From the NCBI GenBank assembly GCA_024637035.1, contig JAGXFW010000015.1, forward strand, positions 62,001 to 126,000: DNA of 64,000 bases. Direction: 5' to 3'. A program made the translations under genes and the position numbers. How positions within the stretch are numbered: position 1 is the stretch's first letter; each line of letters opens with the position of its first letter. The notes beneath the pieces were generated by a model that ran no database searches, was not told the origin of the DNA, and worked only from the letters and a program-made list of their open reading frames with translations. This document shows positions 14,711 to 23,467 of the stretch, piece after piece. This stretch comes from Actinomycetes bacterium. Its GTDB lineage: Bacteria; Actinomycetota; Thermoleophilia; RBG-16-64-13.

Positions 14711-16972
14711 AAGGCCTTCCGGCACAACGGTCGACTCGGAGCCTTCGAGCGTGGCCAGGGCTTTTGACACGCCGGTGGGTTCGATGGTCACCCGGGTGAC
14801 GCCCCACGCCAGCTCGCCCTCGGCGCCGCTCACCGACTCGATGAGATCACCCACATTCGCCCCGCGGCCCGCCGCGTAGCGGCCGTACGCCCGGTAGCCC
14901 CCACCCAAGGGCATCGCGACGACGTCGGGCCCGATACCCCGGTACACGTAGATCGGCGCCTCGACCGATCCCACCGACGAAGTGACCCTGACGATGTCTC
15001 CGGTGGAAACTCCCAATCGTTCGGCCGAAGACGGCGCGATCTCGACCCAGGTGTCCCACATCACCGAGGTCATCGGGTCGGGCGTTTCGTGGAGCCAGGG
15101 TTGGTTCGCGTGGCGGCCGTCTCCGAGCGTGAGGGACACGAACGGTCGCAACAGGAATGTGCTCCCGTTCCCGGCCTGTTCCACCCCCGCATCTGCGGGC
15201 ACGGCCGTCGCCAATCCCGGCCGCACTGCCCGCGGTGCCGGCATTTCCGTGTCGGCCTGCGTCGCCCACCAACCGCCGTACTGTTGCCAGCGCGCCCAGA
15301 AGGCTTCCGGGTCCCCGGTGGTTATGGAGGCCTCTGTCCGTTCGCGCAAGCCGTCCACGGCGTCCTTCAGGCACGCCACCTCGTTCTCCCAGGGGAGCAC
15401 CTCCGCGACCCTGCCCCCCACGCCCTTGGCGGCGGCGAGTAGAACGTCCACGGGCGAGCGGGTGTCATGAAGCTGCCGCACCACCGGCTGTTGAGCACCT
15501 ACGATAGCCAACCCAGGGCCAGGTTGAGGTAGGTGGTACCCCCAGGTCTCGAGGTACGTGGGCGCGGGCAGGCGGAGGTGCGCCAGCGCCTCGCCCGTGT
15601 CGGTGGGGAACGACGAGAAGTCCACGATCAGGCCCACGTTGGCGGTCGCCTCCGCGAAGCCCGATGATGCCGGCAGGTCGTGCAATGGATCTCCATCGAG
15701 GACCAGGAGCACGTCCACAGAACCGGACCGCATATCGTCCATCGCCCTGGCCACCTCAGCGAACGTGGAGACGGTCTCGGTGGCGAGTATCGAGCCGGCG
15801 GGCTTGGCCGGCGACGCGGCCAGGGTGCTCTCGTGCGCCCCGGCCAGCAGGTTGAGCGCCATGACGGTGCGCATCGCGTCGGCCCCGTTCTGGGCGGCAC
15901 CCAGACCGCCGCCGGGGATCGCCAGGGGTGCCCGCGAGCCTCCGAAGACGCGGGCCAGCCGCACCAGTCGCTCGAAGGAGAGCCCGAGTTCGGCGGCGAG
16001 ACCGCGGGCATCCACGCCTTGGAACACGGCGTCCACACCAGCCGGCCGCGAGTCGGCCGCGAGCCCTTCATCGAGGATCACGCGTCCCAGGCAGAGCGCC
16101 ACATGGGCCTCACGGCCGGCTGGGACCGCCAACCACTCGTCGGCGCTGACACCCGTGGCGGAGAGTCGCGGCTCCACCTGGGCAAGATACCCGCGGGTGA
16201 CGCCACGGCCACGCCGCATCTCGCCGTAGGCCCTGCCGAAGTACACCGGCGAGAGCCAGGTGCCGAACAGGTCGGCAGAGAAGGAGATCACGACCTCGGC
16301 CGAGGCCAGATCGAAGAACGGCAGTCCCGCCGCCGTCGAGCCGTAGATCTCTCGGGCGACCGCATCGAGAGTCCCCGCGCCGTCGAGCGCCCGGTGTAGG
16401 TTCCAGACAAGCGGCCGAGCGTCGGTCTCCGCGGAGCCGGCATCCGAGCCGGCGCCGTCGAGGCCGGCAAGCAGACGCGCCGCCACGCCGTAGGTGTGGT
16501 CGGGGAGCTGGCCACCATATATCAGCACCGCCCCCGATCCAGGGCCGGAAGCCGCCGCGCTCAGCGCCTCCGTGAGGCGCTTCAGGCCATCGTCCCATGT
16601 GATCGACTGGAAGCTCTCGGTTGAGCCAGTGCGCGCCTGCGGACCGACCAGACGATCAGGGTTGTAGAGCGCCTGCAACCCGGCCTGCCCACGGGCGCAG
16701 AGCTTTCCTTGGTTCAGCGGGTGGCGGGGGTTGCCCTCGAGCTTGTGCGCTCGGCCTCCCATGGTAGATACCAGGATGCCGCATCCCGCCGGGCACTGCC
16801 GGCACAAGCTGGCGTACTGCGTGAAGACGCCGGCGAGTTCTTCCTCGGGAGAACGGAGGAACGGCACAAGCCTCTCCTCTGCGCGGTCGCCCCCGCAGCC
16901 GCTCAAGGCCAAGGCGGCGGAGAGCACACCCGCCTTCTTGAAGAAGTCCCTTCTACTCATCTCCGTGAACAC
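14708..16972 (-). CDS. actB: Alternative complex III ActB1-like molybdopterin-family subunit
   Basis: 754 aa. A Tat signal (SRRDFFKKAG) runs into a Cys (LSGCGG), so the protein could be exported by Tat and also lipidated. The first domain keeps four possible [4Fe-4S] ligands, CRQCPAGC and LCARG, and continues in the DMSO-reductase fold with a C-terminal beta-barrel domain. In alternative complex III this polypeptide has the fold without the pterin, and I see nothing that settles cofactor content here. It is the last gene of a five-gene operon, 21 bases after the octahaem cytochrome. In most ACIII complexes this part is fused to the ferredoxin part (ActB); here they are separate genes at opposite ends. 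Confidence 0.82.
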   Translation of the reverse strand: MFTEMSRRDFFKKAGVLSAALALSGCGGDRAEERLVPFLRSPEEELAGVFTQYASLCRQCPAGCGILVSTMGGRAHKLEGNPRHPLNQGKLCARGQAGLQALYNPDRLVGPQARTGSTESFQSITWDDGLKRLTEALSAAASGPGSGAVLIYGGQLPDHTYGVAARLLAGLDGAGSDAGSAETDARPLVWNLHRALDGAGTLDAVAREIYGSTAAGLPFFDLASAEVVISFSADLFGTWLSPVYFGRAYGEMRRGRGVTRGYLAQVEPRLSATGVSADEWLAVPAGREAHVALCLGRVILDEGLAADSRPAGVDAVFQGVDARGLAAELGLSFERLVRLARVFGGSRAPLAIPGGGLGAAQNGADAMRTVMALNLLAGAHESTLAASPAKPAGSILATETVSTFAEVARAMDDMRSGSVDVLLVLDGDPLHDLPASSGFAEATANVGLIVDFSSFPTDTGEALAHLRLPAPTYLETWGYHLPQPGPGLAIVGAQQPVVRQLHDTRSPVDVLLAAAKGVGGRVAEVLPWENEVACLKDAVDGLRERTEASITTGDPEAFWARWQQYGGWWATQADTEMPAPRAVRPGLATAVPADAGVEQAGNGSTFLLRPFVSLTLGDGRHANQPWLHETPDPMTSVMWDTWVEIAPSSAERLGVSTGDIVRVTSSVGSVEAPIYVYRGIGPDVVAMPLGGGYRAYGRYAAGRGANVGDLIESVSGAEGELAWGVTRVTIEPTGVSKALATLEGSESTVVPEGL

Positions 16973-16993
16973 GCAGTCTCCCTCGTCTCTCCG

Positions 16994-18757
16994 CTACTTG
17001 TGGCAGATCTGACAGTCGATGAGCCTCTGCTCGTCCGCCTGCTGCTTGTGGCAGCTGAGGCAGAACCCCATCGTATGGCGCACGACCCGCTTGGCGAGCG
17101 TCATAGAAGCCACATCCCCATGGCAGGTGGCACAATCGACCCCGGCCACCGCCACATGCGGTTGGTGGCTGAAGAACACGAAATCGGGGAGGTCGTACAC
17201 CCGCGGCCACGACACGATCCGCCCACCATCGAAGGCGTCGAGTACGGCCTGGGTAGCGGGCGTCTGGGTGGATATCCACCGGTGGCACCCCGCGCACAAC
17301 TCGAGAGCAGGCACGTCGGCGGACGGGCCGCGCGCGGCAGAGCTGTGGCAGAAGAGACAGGTGACGTCCCGGACTAGGTGCGCCTTGTGCGAGAAAGGAA
17401 TGGTCTCGTCGGGTGCGCCTACGGCGGTAGCACCCGCGGGTGAAGGCTCCTGCCAGCCGCGCAGGAGGTCGACCAACGCGGAGATCTCGTCGGCCGACAG
17501 GCGTCCGCTCCAGTTGGGCATGGCCGTCCCAGCCACCCCGTTCTCTATGACCCCGCGTACCATGGCGTCGCTGGATCCGGCGATGAACGTGCTCGGCTTC
17601 AAGCGCGGACCGATACCGCCCGACCCATCGACTCCGTGGCAGCCGAGGCAGTTGGCGCTGAAGACCTTCTGCCCCAACGCCCGTGCCGCCACCCCGCCGC
17701 CCGAGGTGGTCGTAGTGGCGCCCTGGACCGTGGTGGTGGTCGGGGAGAGCGTGGTGCCGGTCGTCTGAGTGGTCGTCGTGGTGGCGCCTGCGACCGTCGT
17801 GGTGGTCTCGCGGAGCCTGCTGGTGGGATCCTCGAGCGCCGACGGTCCCTGCGCTTGGAGTTGCTTCAGCAATGCAGCCAGATCGTCGAGATCCCGCTCG
17901 GACAGGCGACCCCCGAACGAAGGCATGCCGAGAGCGGGGCGTCCCGCCTGGAGTAGCGACTTGATCTCACCCAGAGAGGCTTCGCTCAACAGACTCGACG
18001 GGTGGAGCGAAGAGCCCAAGGCCCCCTGGCCGGAAGGTCCATGACACGAGGCACACTGCACCCCGAACAGTTGGGCGCCGCGCAGGATGGCGGAGTCCGC
18101 CGCGGGTGGGGTCCCGCCGTCGCCTTGTTCACGCACGTAGTTGACCAGATGCCACCGCTCCTCGACTGACATCCTAGAAGCCAGAGGCGGCATCCGCCCA
18201 AAGCCCCTGGAAATCGCGAGGAACACGTCGCCGTCGACCAGCGAATCGATGACATCGGCCAGGTTCGGAGGCGGCGGAGTGAACAGCTCGCCTACCTTGC
18301 CCGGAGGTCCGCCCGCGGCTACCTCACCGTGACACGGCGCGCAGAAGACGGCGTAGCCCCGACCCCCTCGCTCGACGGACGCGGCGGTGCGCGTGACCGG
18401 ATTGGCCGGAGATCCGACACCGGGCATCACGTCAGGCCCCTGGAACGGCACGGCCTCGTCGGGAGCGGACCCGCGTGGAGGTTCCACGTAGCCCACGCTC
18501 CGTTGTCGGCCCATCTCGTTCCCCACGTCGACCCAACACCCGGTGAACAGCTGAGCCACCAGCACCACCAGCACGGCCAAGACGACAACGCCGAGTAGGC
18601 CGATCAGCAGGCGACGCTGCCGCCGCGAGCCGGCGGAGCCTTCCGAGCCCCGGGTTGCCGCGCCCATGTCCGAGGGCGGCCCGTCGGGCCCGTCGGGCTC
18701 GCGCGCACCGGGATCGGGAGTGCCGTATGTCTGGGTGCCTGCGGTCTCGTCGCTCAT
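16994..18757 (-). CDS. Octahaem cytochrome c: three monohaem domains fused to an ActA-like pentahaem domain
   Basis: 587 aa. The N-terminal membrane anchor (LLIGLLGVVVLAVLVVLVAQ) is followed by eight CxxCH sites: CAPCH, CASCH and CLGCH, each in a class I cytochrome c domain, then CLFCH, CAGCH, CATCH, CLSCH and CQICH, the last five residues from the C-terminus. A Thr-rich linker precedes the third domain. ActA (pentahaem) and ActE (monohaem) are separate proteins in known complexes, so this looks like a fusion with the ActE part triplicated. It should carry electrons from quinol oxidation to an outside acceptor or oxidase. It overlaps actD by 4 bases. Confidence 0.85.
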   Translation of the reverse strand: MSDETAGTQTYGTPDPGAREPDGPDGPPSDMGAATRGSEGSAGSRRQRRLLIGLLGVVVLAVLVVLVAQLFTGCWVDVGNEMGRQRSVGYVEPPRGSAPDEAVPFQGPDVMPGVGSPANPVTRTAASVERGGRGYAVFCAPCHGEVAAGGPPGKVGELFTPPPPNLADVIDSLVDGDVFLAISRGFGRMPPLASRMSVEERWHLVNYVREQGDGGTPPAADSAILRGAQLFGVQCASCHGPSGQGALGSSLHPSSLLSEASLGEIKSLLQAGRPALGMPSFGGRLSERDLDDLAALLKQLQAQGPSALEDPTSRLRETTTTVAGATTTTTQTTGTTLSPTTTTVQGATTTTSGGGVAARALGQKVFSANCLGCHGVDGSGGIGPRLKPSTFIAGSSDAMVRGVIENGVAGTAMPNWSGRLSADEISALVDLLRGWQEPSPAGATAVGAPDETIPFSHKAHLVRDVTCLFCHSSAARGPSADVPALELCAGCHRWISTQTPATQAVLDAFDGGRIVSWPRVYDLPDFVFFSHQPHVAVAGVDCATCHGDVASMTLAKRVVRHTMGFCLSCHKQQADEQRLIDCQICHK

Positions 18758-19275
18758 GCGCTCTCACCCTGATCGGGTAGGGGTTCCGCACCATGGGCCT
18801 CGAGCGCCGACCGCACGCGAGAGGCGACGAGGTCGGGTGGCAGATCGACCACCACGAAGACCTCCCCCACACTCACTCCCTCGAAGTAGGGCCGGCGCGG
18901 GCCACGCCCGCGCGTCTCCAGCATGAACCCGAGCGCGGTGGCCACGACGATGCCGAACATGGTGAGCTCGTAGATGATGATGAAGTTCGGTGGCGACACG
19001 CGGGTGACCTCGCCGCCCACGAGCAGCGGGTAGAGGAAGAGCGTTCCGACCGAGAAGAACACGCCGGCGAGCAGACCGACCACGAGACCGGCGGCGGTCC
19101 AACGCAGCACCTTGGTCGCGCGCATCTGGCCGCCGAGCACGCTCTCGGGCAGAGGCAGGTCGGAGAGCACCTCGATGCACTCCCGCGGCACTCCCGCCTC
19201 GCGCAGAGCCTTCAGCGCCGAGGCCACGCCGCGCTCTCCGTCGACCCGGGCGGATACGAACCCGTTGCCTTTCAC
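18754..19275 (-). CDS. actD: ActD-like subunit (DUF3341)
   Basis: 173 aa. The DUF3341 pattern: a soluble N-terminal part with a LREAGVPRECIEVLSDLPLP segment, then two membrane helices (LVVGLLAGVFFSVGTLFLYP and NFIIIYELTMFGIVVATALG), then a soluble tail. It is a membrane subunit of alternative complex III with no cofactor of its own. It overlaps its neighbours by 4 bases on each side, so the operon is translationally coupled. Confidence 0.87.
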   Translation of the reverse strand: MKGNGFVSARVDGERGVASALKALREAGVPRECIEVLSDLPLPESVLGGQMRATKVLRWTAAGLVVGLLAGVFFSVGTLFLYPLLVGGEVTRVSPPNFIIIYELTMFGIVVATALGFMLETRGRGPRRPYFEGVSVGEVFVVVDLPPDLVASRVRSALEAHGAEPLPDQGESA

Positions 19276-20837
19276 GATGCGCCTCCCCGGACGGCGGACC
19301 CCGTGGCTCCCGTCGCGGCCGTTGTGCCGGTGGCGAGGGGCGGAACGTCCGTCTCGGCCTCGACCAGCCCTTCACGACGCCAACGGTCGACCCGCCAGCC
19401 CTCCTTGACCTCCCAGAGAGAGATCAGCGGCAGGGCCTTCGAGAACAAGACATAGAGCAGCGCGAAGGCGGCGAACGTCGCCGTGGCGATGGCGATCTCG
19501 GGCCATTGAGGAGTGTATGAGCCCCAGTCATACGAAAGCGAATTGATCCGGGGCGACGTGACGATGAGGAAGCGCTCGATCCACATGCCAACGTTCACGA
19601 GCAAACTGATGACCAACATCGCCGGCATCGACGTGCGCACCCTGCGGAACCACAGGAACAGGAAAGGAACGAGCACGTTGACCACCATCATGGTCCAGAA
19701 GAGCACAGCGGAATGGCCCGCCACATGTTCGTGCTGGATCAGCTTCGCCACGGTGCTGCCGCCGTACCAGTCGGTGAGGAACCCCGCCCAGAACATGTAG
19801 AACCAGATCACCGACACCGCGAGCAGCACCTTCCCCAGACGATCGAAGTGCCGCAGCGTGACGTAGTCATCGAGCTTGAGCGAACGGCGCACCAGTACCA
19901 GCACGGTGATGAGCGCCGCCATGCCCGAGTAGATGGCGCCGATGACGAAATACGGGCCGAACACCGTGCTGCGCCAGCCTTCCACGAGCGTCATGCCGAA
20001 GTCCCACGAGACGATGGTGTGCACGCTCACCGCGATCGGGATCACCACGATGGTGAACACCCTCATCGCCACGTGAAGCCGATGCCACTGCTGCTGCGTG
20101 CCGCGCCAGCCGAACGAAAGGAGGCCGTAGATGCGGCGCCTGAGGCCGCGCGTGCGGTCGCGCGCCGTGGCGAGGTCGGGTATCAGCGGGAGCAGGAGGA
20201 AGAGAGAACTCGCCGTGATGTAGGTGAGGATCGCGAGTAGGTCCCACATCAGCGCCGACCGGAAGTTCGGCCAGAGCCCACGCTCGTTCGGCACGGGGAT
20301 CATCCAGTAGAAGCGCCAGTTCCGACCCAGGTGGATGATCGGGAACAGCCCGCCGATCATGAGAGCGAAGAGCGTCATGGCTTCCGCCGCCCTGGTGAGC
20401 GGCATACGCCATTCGACCTTCAGCACCCGCAGGATGGCCGACACCAGTGTGCCCGCGTGACTGATGCCGATCCAGAACACGAAGCTCGCGATATAGAAGC
20501 CCCAGAAGACCGGGCGGTTGAGGCCCGTGACCCCGATGCCCTTGTAGATCTGCCAGCCGAAGGCGAACGCTCCGAACGCCACCACAGAACCCAGGAATCC
20601 CACGAGCAGCAGGTAGCGGATGCTGATGCTCTCCATCGCGCCGAACACGCGGGCGTCCAGATCGCGATCGAGGGCGCGCAGATCGCTTTCGGTGAGGGCC
20701 GGGGTGGTCTTGACGCCGGCCGCCTCAAAAGCCAGAGCGGCCTCTTCCGGGGTCGGGCCGGTCGACGTCGCCTTCGACGGGTCGCCTGCGCCCTTCGCCC
20801 CCGGTGTGCCCCGCTCAGACATCCAGGCCGCCCTCAC
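19272..20837 (-). CDS. actC: ActC-like NrfD/PsrC-family quinol-interacting membrane subunit
   Basis: 521 aa. After a soluble N-terminus of about 75 residues there are about ten membrane helices of the NrfD family, including FWGFYIASFVFWIGISHAGT and WDFGMTLVEGWRSTVFGPYF, close in pattern to ActC. It provides the quinol site and perhaps a proton path. It overlaps the ferredoxin subunit by 23 bases and actD by 4. Confidence 0.9.
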   Translation of the reverse strand: MRAAWMSERGTPGAKGAGDPSKATSTGPTPEEAALAFEAAGVKTTPALTESDLRALDRDLDARVFGAMESISIRYLLLVGFLGSVVAFGAFAFGWQIYKGIGVTGLNRPVFWGFYIASFVFWIGISHAGTLVSAILRVLKVEWRMPLTRAAEAMTLFALMIGGLFPIIHLGRNWRFYWMIPVPNERGLWPNFRSALMWDLLAILTYITASSLFLLLPLIPDLATARDRTRGLRRRIYGLLSFGWRGTQQQWHRLHVAMRVFTIVVIPIAVSVHTIVSWDFGMTLVEGWRSTVFGPYFVIGAIYSGMAALITVLVLVRRSLKLDDYVTLRHFDRLGKVLLAVSVIWFYMFWAGFLTDWYGGSTVAKLIQHEHVAGHSAVLFWTMMVVNVLVPFLFLWFRRVRTSMPAMLVISLLVNVGMWIERFLIVTSPRINSLSYDWGSYTPQWPEIAIATATFAAFALLYVLFSKALPLISLWEVKEGWRVDRWRREGLVEAETDVPPLATGTTAATGATGSAVRGGAS

Positions 20838-21498
20838 GCTTCAGGTAGACCACCGACGGCTCGGTGTTGAACGCCTCCAGTAAGCGGAAGCCCCGACGAC
20901 TCGCCATAAGACGCGAGACTTGGGAATCGGGGTCTGCGGCATCTCCGAACACCAATGCCCCGGGCGGACACGTCTGCACGCATGCCGGCATGATCTCGCC
21001 GTCGGCTATGGGTCGATCCTCGACTCGGGCGCGCTCGCGCACGCGTCTGATGCGCTGCACGCAGAACGTGCACTTCTCCATGATGCCCACGCTGCGCACG
21101 GTGACATCGGGGTTCAGCTGCTGTTCGAGTGGAGAGGGGAACTGAGGGGCGAAGAAGTTGAAGACCCTGGCCTTGTAGGGGCAGTTGTGGGCACAGTAGC
21201 GGGTGCCGATGCAGCGGTTGTACACCTGACTGTTCAACCCGTCCTCGGAGTGCACCGACGCGAAGACCGGGCACACGGGCTCGCAGGGAGCCTTGTCGCA
21301 CTGCTGGCACATCACCGGCACGAACTGAGCGCGGGCTTCGGGATACACCCCTTCGTCCCAGTAGCGCTCGATGCGGATCCAGTGCTGGGCGCGGCCCATT
21401 GCCGCCATCTCCTCACCCACGATCCCCACGTTGTTCTCGGCGAGGCAGGCTACCGCGCAGGCCTGACAGCCGGTGCAGACATCGAGGTCTACCACCAT
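20815..21498 (-). CDS. ActB2-like ferredoxin subunit with four Fe-S cluster sites
   Basis: 227 aa from the ATG given here. Four Cys groups of the NrfC/DmsB/PsrB type: CTGCQACAVAC, CQQCDKAPCEPVC, CIGTRYCAHNC and CTFC...CVQTC. It shuttles electrons between the quinol-oxidising membrane subunit and the cytochrome part. It is the first gene of the operon. The family usually has RxxM just before VDLDxCTGC; here the codons before the ATG read TTRWA in frame. An ATA at 21532-21534 with GGGAGG five bases upstream would start a 239-aa form with no stop between. Confidence 0.88.
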   Translation of the reverse strand: MVVDLDVCTGCQACAVACLAENNVGIVGEEMAAMGRAQHWIRIERYWDEGVYPEARAQFVPVMCQQCDKAPCEPVCPVFASVHSEDGLNSQVYNRCIGTRYCAHNCPYKARVFNFFAPQFPSPLEQQLNPDVTVRSVGIMEKCTFCVQRIRRVRERARVEDRPIADGEIMPACVQTCPPGALVFGDAADPDSQVSRLMASRRGFRLLEAFNTEPSVVYLKREGGLDV

Positions 21499-21638
21499 GG
21501 CCCAACGCGTCGTCTGGTCAGACTCAGACCCTATATCCGCCTCCCATCACATCGGATGATCAGAAGCGTACCATCCGGTCGCCGAACGGGCTGTTCGTAC
21601 CCGGAAGACCCGGGAGCAAACCACCCCGGATCGGTTGC

Positions 21639-22784
21639 TCACGTGGGCTCCCGAGGCACTCTCCCCGCGAACTCCGGGCCGGTGGCCGAAAGAAGCGCGA
21701 ACACTTCTCCGATATCCTCGAGCGAGACCATGCCTACGAACCGTCCCTCCTCGACGATGGGCATGACCCGAGAACCCGAGCTCTGCATGCGCTGGAACGC
21801 GTCATATACCGAGTCCGTAAGACGGCCGGTGGGAACGTCCACCCGCATGGCCTCGGACACAGGGAACTCGGGCCCATGCCGACCCAGAAGGGATATGAGC
21901 CGATCGCGCGTGACCACACCGAGCACGGAGCCATCAGGGGCCACAACGGGGAAGTCGGCCTGGTACGTGTGGAAGAGGCGAGCCGCCAGATCTCCTATGC
22001 TCTGCTCGGGCGACGCGGTCTGGATGTGTACGTTCACCGCCTTGGCGACCAGCAGATCATCCAGAACGCCCTTCATCTCGTCCCCTCTGCCCTCCGCCTG
22101 CGCGCCGAAAAAGATGAACACCGCCACCACCACCATCATGATGCCGCCGCCGAACACGCCGAGCAGACCCAGCCCGACCGCGAACACCTGACCCGTGCCC
22201 ACCGCGACGCGCGTGGCCTTGGCTCGGCCCATGCGCATCGCGAGGATGGAACGGAACACGCGCCCCCCGTCCATCGGGAACGCGGGAAGCAGGTTGAACA
22301 CGGCCAACATCACGTTCACGAACAAGAGGTACAGGTAGGCACCCTGAAAGCCGGGAGCCAAAAGGGCGTCGGAGAGCCTGCCGAAGTCGCTGAACAGCGA
22401 CGTGTCGACGAGCAGGGGAGCGAGCGCAGCCATGACCAGCCCCAAAGCCACGTTGGACGCGGGCCCGGCCACGGCGACCAGGAGCTCCTGCCGGGGCTCG
22501 CGCGGCATCTCTTCCATCGCGGCCATGCCGCCGATCGGCAACAGGGTGATGTCGCGAACCCCCACTCCGAACCGCCGAGCCACAAGAGAGTGGGTGAGTT
22601 CGTGCATGACGACCAGGGCGAACAGCAGCACCACCAGCACCACTCCGTAGAGGGCGCCGTAGATCCCTCCGGGTTCACGCGCGGCGCCCCACACGTACGC
22701 GAAGTAGGCCACGATGAAGAAGAACGTGGCGTGCACCCGCACGTCGATTCCAAAGGCACGGAATATCCTGTAGGACCATCGCAT
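21639..22784 (-). CDS. M50 family site-2-type metalloprotease with CBS pair
   Basis: 381 aa. Zinc motif HELTH in a membrane segment, plus the second site NLLPAFPMDGGRV. About six membrane helices, then two CBS domains (about 235-360). This is the SpoIVFB/Rip-like group that cuts membrane-bound anti-sigma factors or other substrates inside the membrane, with CBS domains that probably sense a nucleotide. The start at 22784 (MRWSYRIFRAFGIDVRVH) matches the usual family start; a longer reading adds 47 atypical residues. It is divergent from hsp20-lon. Confidence 0.9.
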   Translation of the reverse strand: MRWSYRIFRAFGIDVRVHATFFFIVAYFAYVWGAAREPGGIYGALYGVVLVVLLFALVVMHELTHSLVARRFGVGVRDITLLPIGGMAAMEEMPREPRQELLVAVAGPASNVALGLVMAALAPLLVDTSLFSDFGRLSDALLAPGFQGAYLYLLFVNVMLAVFNLLPAFPMDGGRVFRSILAMRMGRAKATRVAVGTGQVFAVGLGLLGVFGGGIMMVVVAVFIFFGAQAEGRGDEMKGVLDDLLVAKAVNVHIQTASPEQSIGDLAARLFHTYQADFPVVAPDGSVLGVVTRDRLISLLGRHGPEFPVSEAMRVDVPTGRLTDSVYDAFQRMQSSGSRVMPIVEEGRFVGMVSLEDIGEVFALLSATGPEFAGRVPREPT

Positions 22785-22939
22785 CGTCCGTTCAGCGTCC
22801 CCCGAGTTCGAAGACCACAAACAGCCGGGTCGCGGTTTGCACACCGCGCTCTTGGGCACTATCGTAGTGAAACGTCCATGGACCTTCCGTCGCCAAGCAC
22901 GGGGACGGGCGAACGCCAAGCCCATCGAGGAGACCGCAC

Positions 22940-23467
22940 GTGAACCCCCGGGACAAGAACGAGCCTCCGAGCTTTCGTCGACTGCAGAACGAGGTGGACC
23001 GCATGTTCTTGGAGCTCATGGGCGCGAACCGCGTCGTCGGTCGAGGGCAGAGTGCGTTCAGGCCGAACGTGGATGTGTACTACTGCAAGTCGGAGGGCGC
23101 CATGATCGCGCGCCTCGAACTCGGCGGTGTCGATCCGGCCTCCGTGGACCTCGAGGTGGAGGAGCGAGTGCTCCGGATCCGCGGACACCGAGTTGACTAC
23201 GGGCACCGGGACAAGGTGTACCAGCAGATGGAGATAGCCTACGGCCCGTTCGAACGCCGGGTGCTGCTGCCCGTGGAGGTCGATCCCGCGCGGGCCACCG
23301 CGCACTACCATCACGGGTTCCTGGAGATCTCCCTGCCGGTGACCGAACGCGGTGGCAGCAAGCGCATCCCCATCGTCAACAAAGACGCTGAGGCCGATGC
23401 CGGCGGCGGGCCCGGAGACATGCGCCCACGCGTCGAACGGGCCGAGTCTGAGGGAGTCGACGAATGA
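22940..23467 (+). CDS. Hsp20/alpha-crystallin small heat shock protein
   Basis: 175 aa. The alpha-crystallin domain runs from about residue 35 (PNVDVYYCKSEGAMIARLEL) to 135 (HGFLEISLPV), with an acidic, Gly-rich tail that lacks an obvious IXI motif except KRIPIVN. It holds unfolding proteins for refolding. The GTG start has GGAG upstream. It overlaps lon by 4 bases, so chaperone and protease are made together. Confidence 0.92.
   Translation: MNPRDKNEPPSFRRLQNEVDRMFLELMGANRVVGRGQSAFRPNVDVYYCKSEGAMIARLELGGVDPASVDLEVEERVLRIRGHRVDYGHRDKVYQQMEIAYGPFERRVLLPVEVDPARATAHYHHGFLEISLPVTERGGSKRIPIVNKDAEADAGGGPGDMRPRVERAESEGVDE

Noticed and set aside
21541-21549. ATG directly followed by TGA upstream of the ferredoxin subunit, read as Sec
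   Set aside because: Sec as second residue has no known role here and no hairpin follows; the ATA start explains the upstream frame better.
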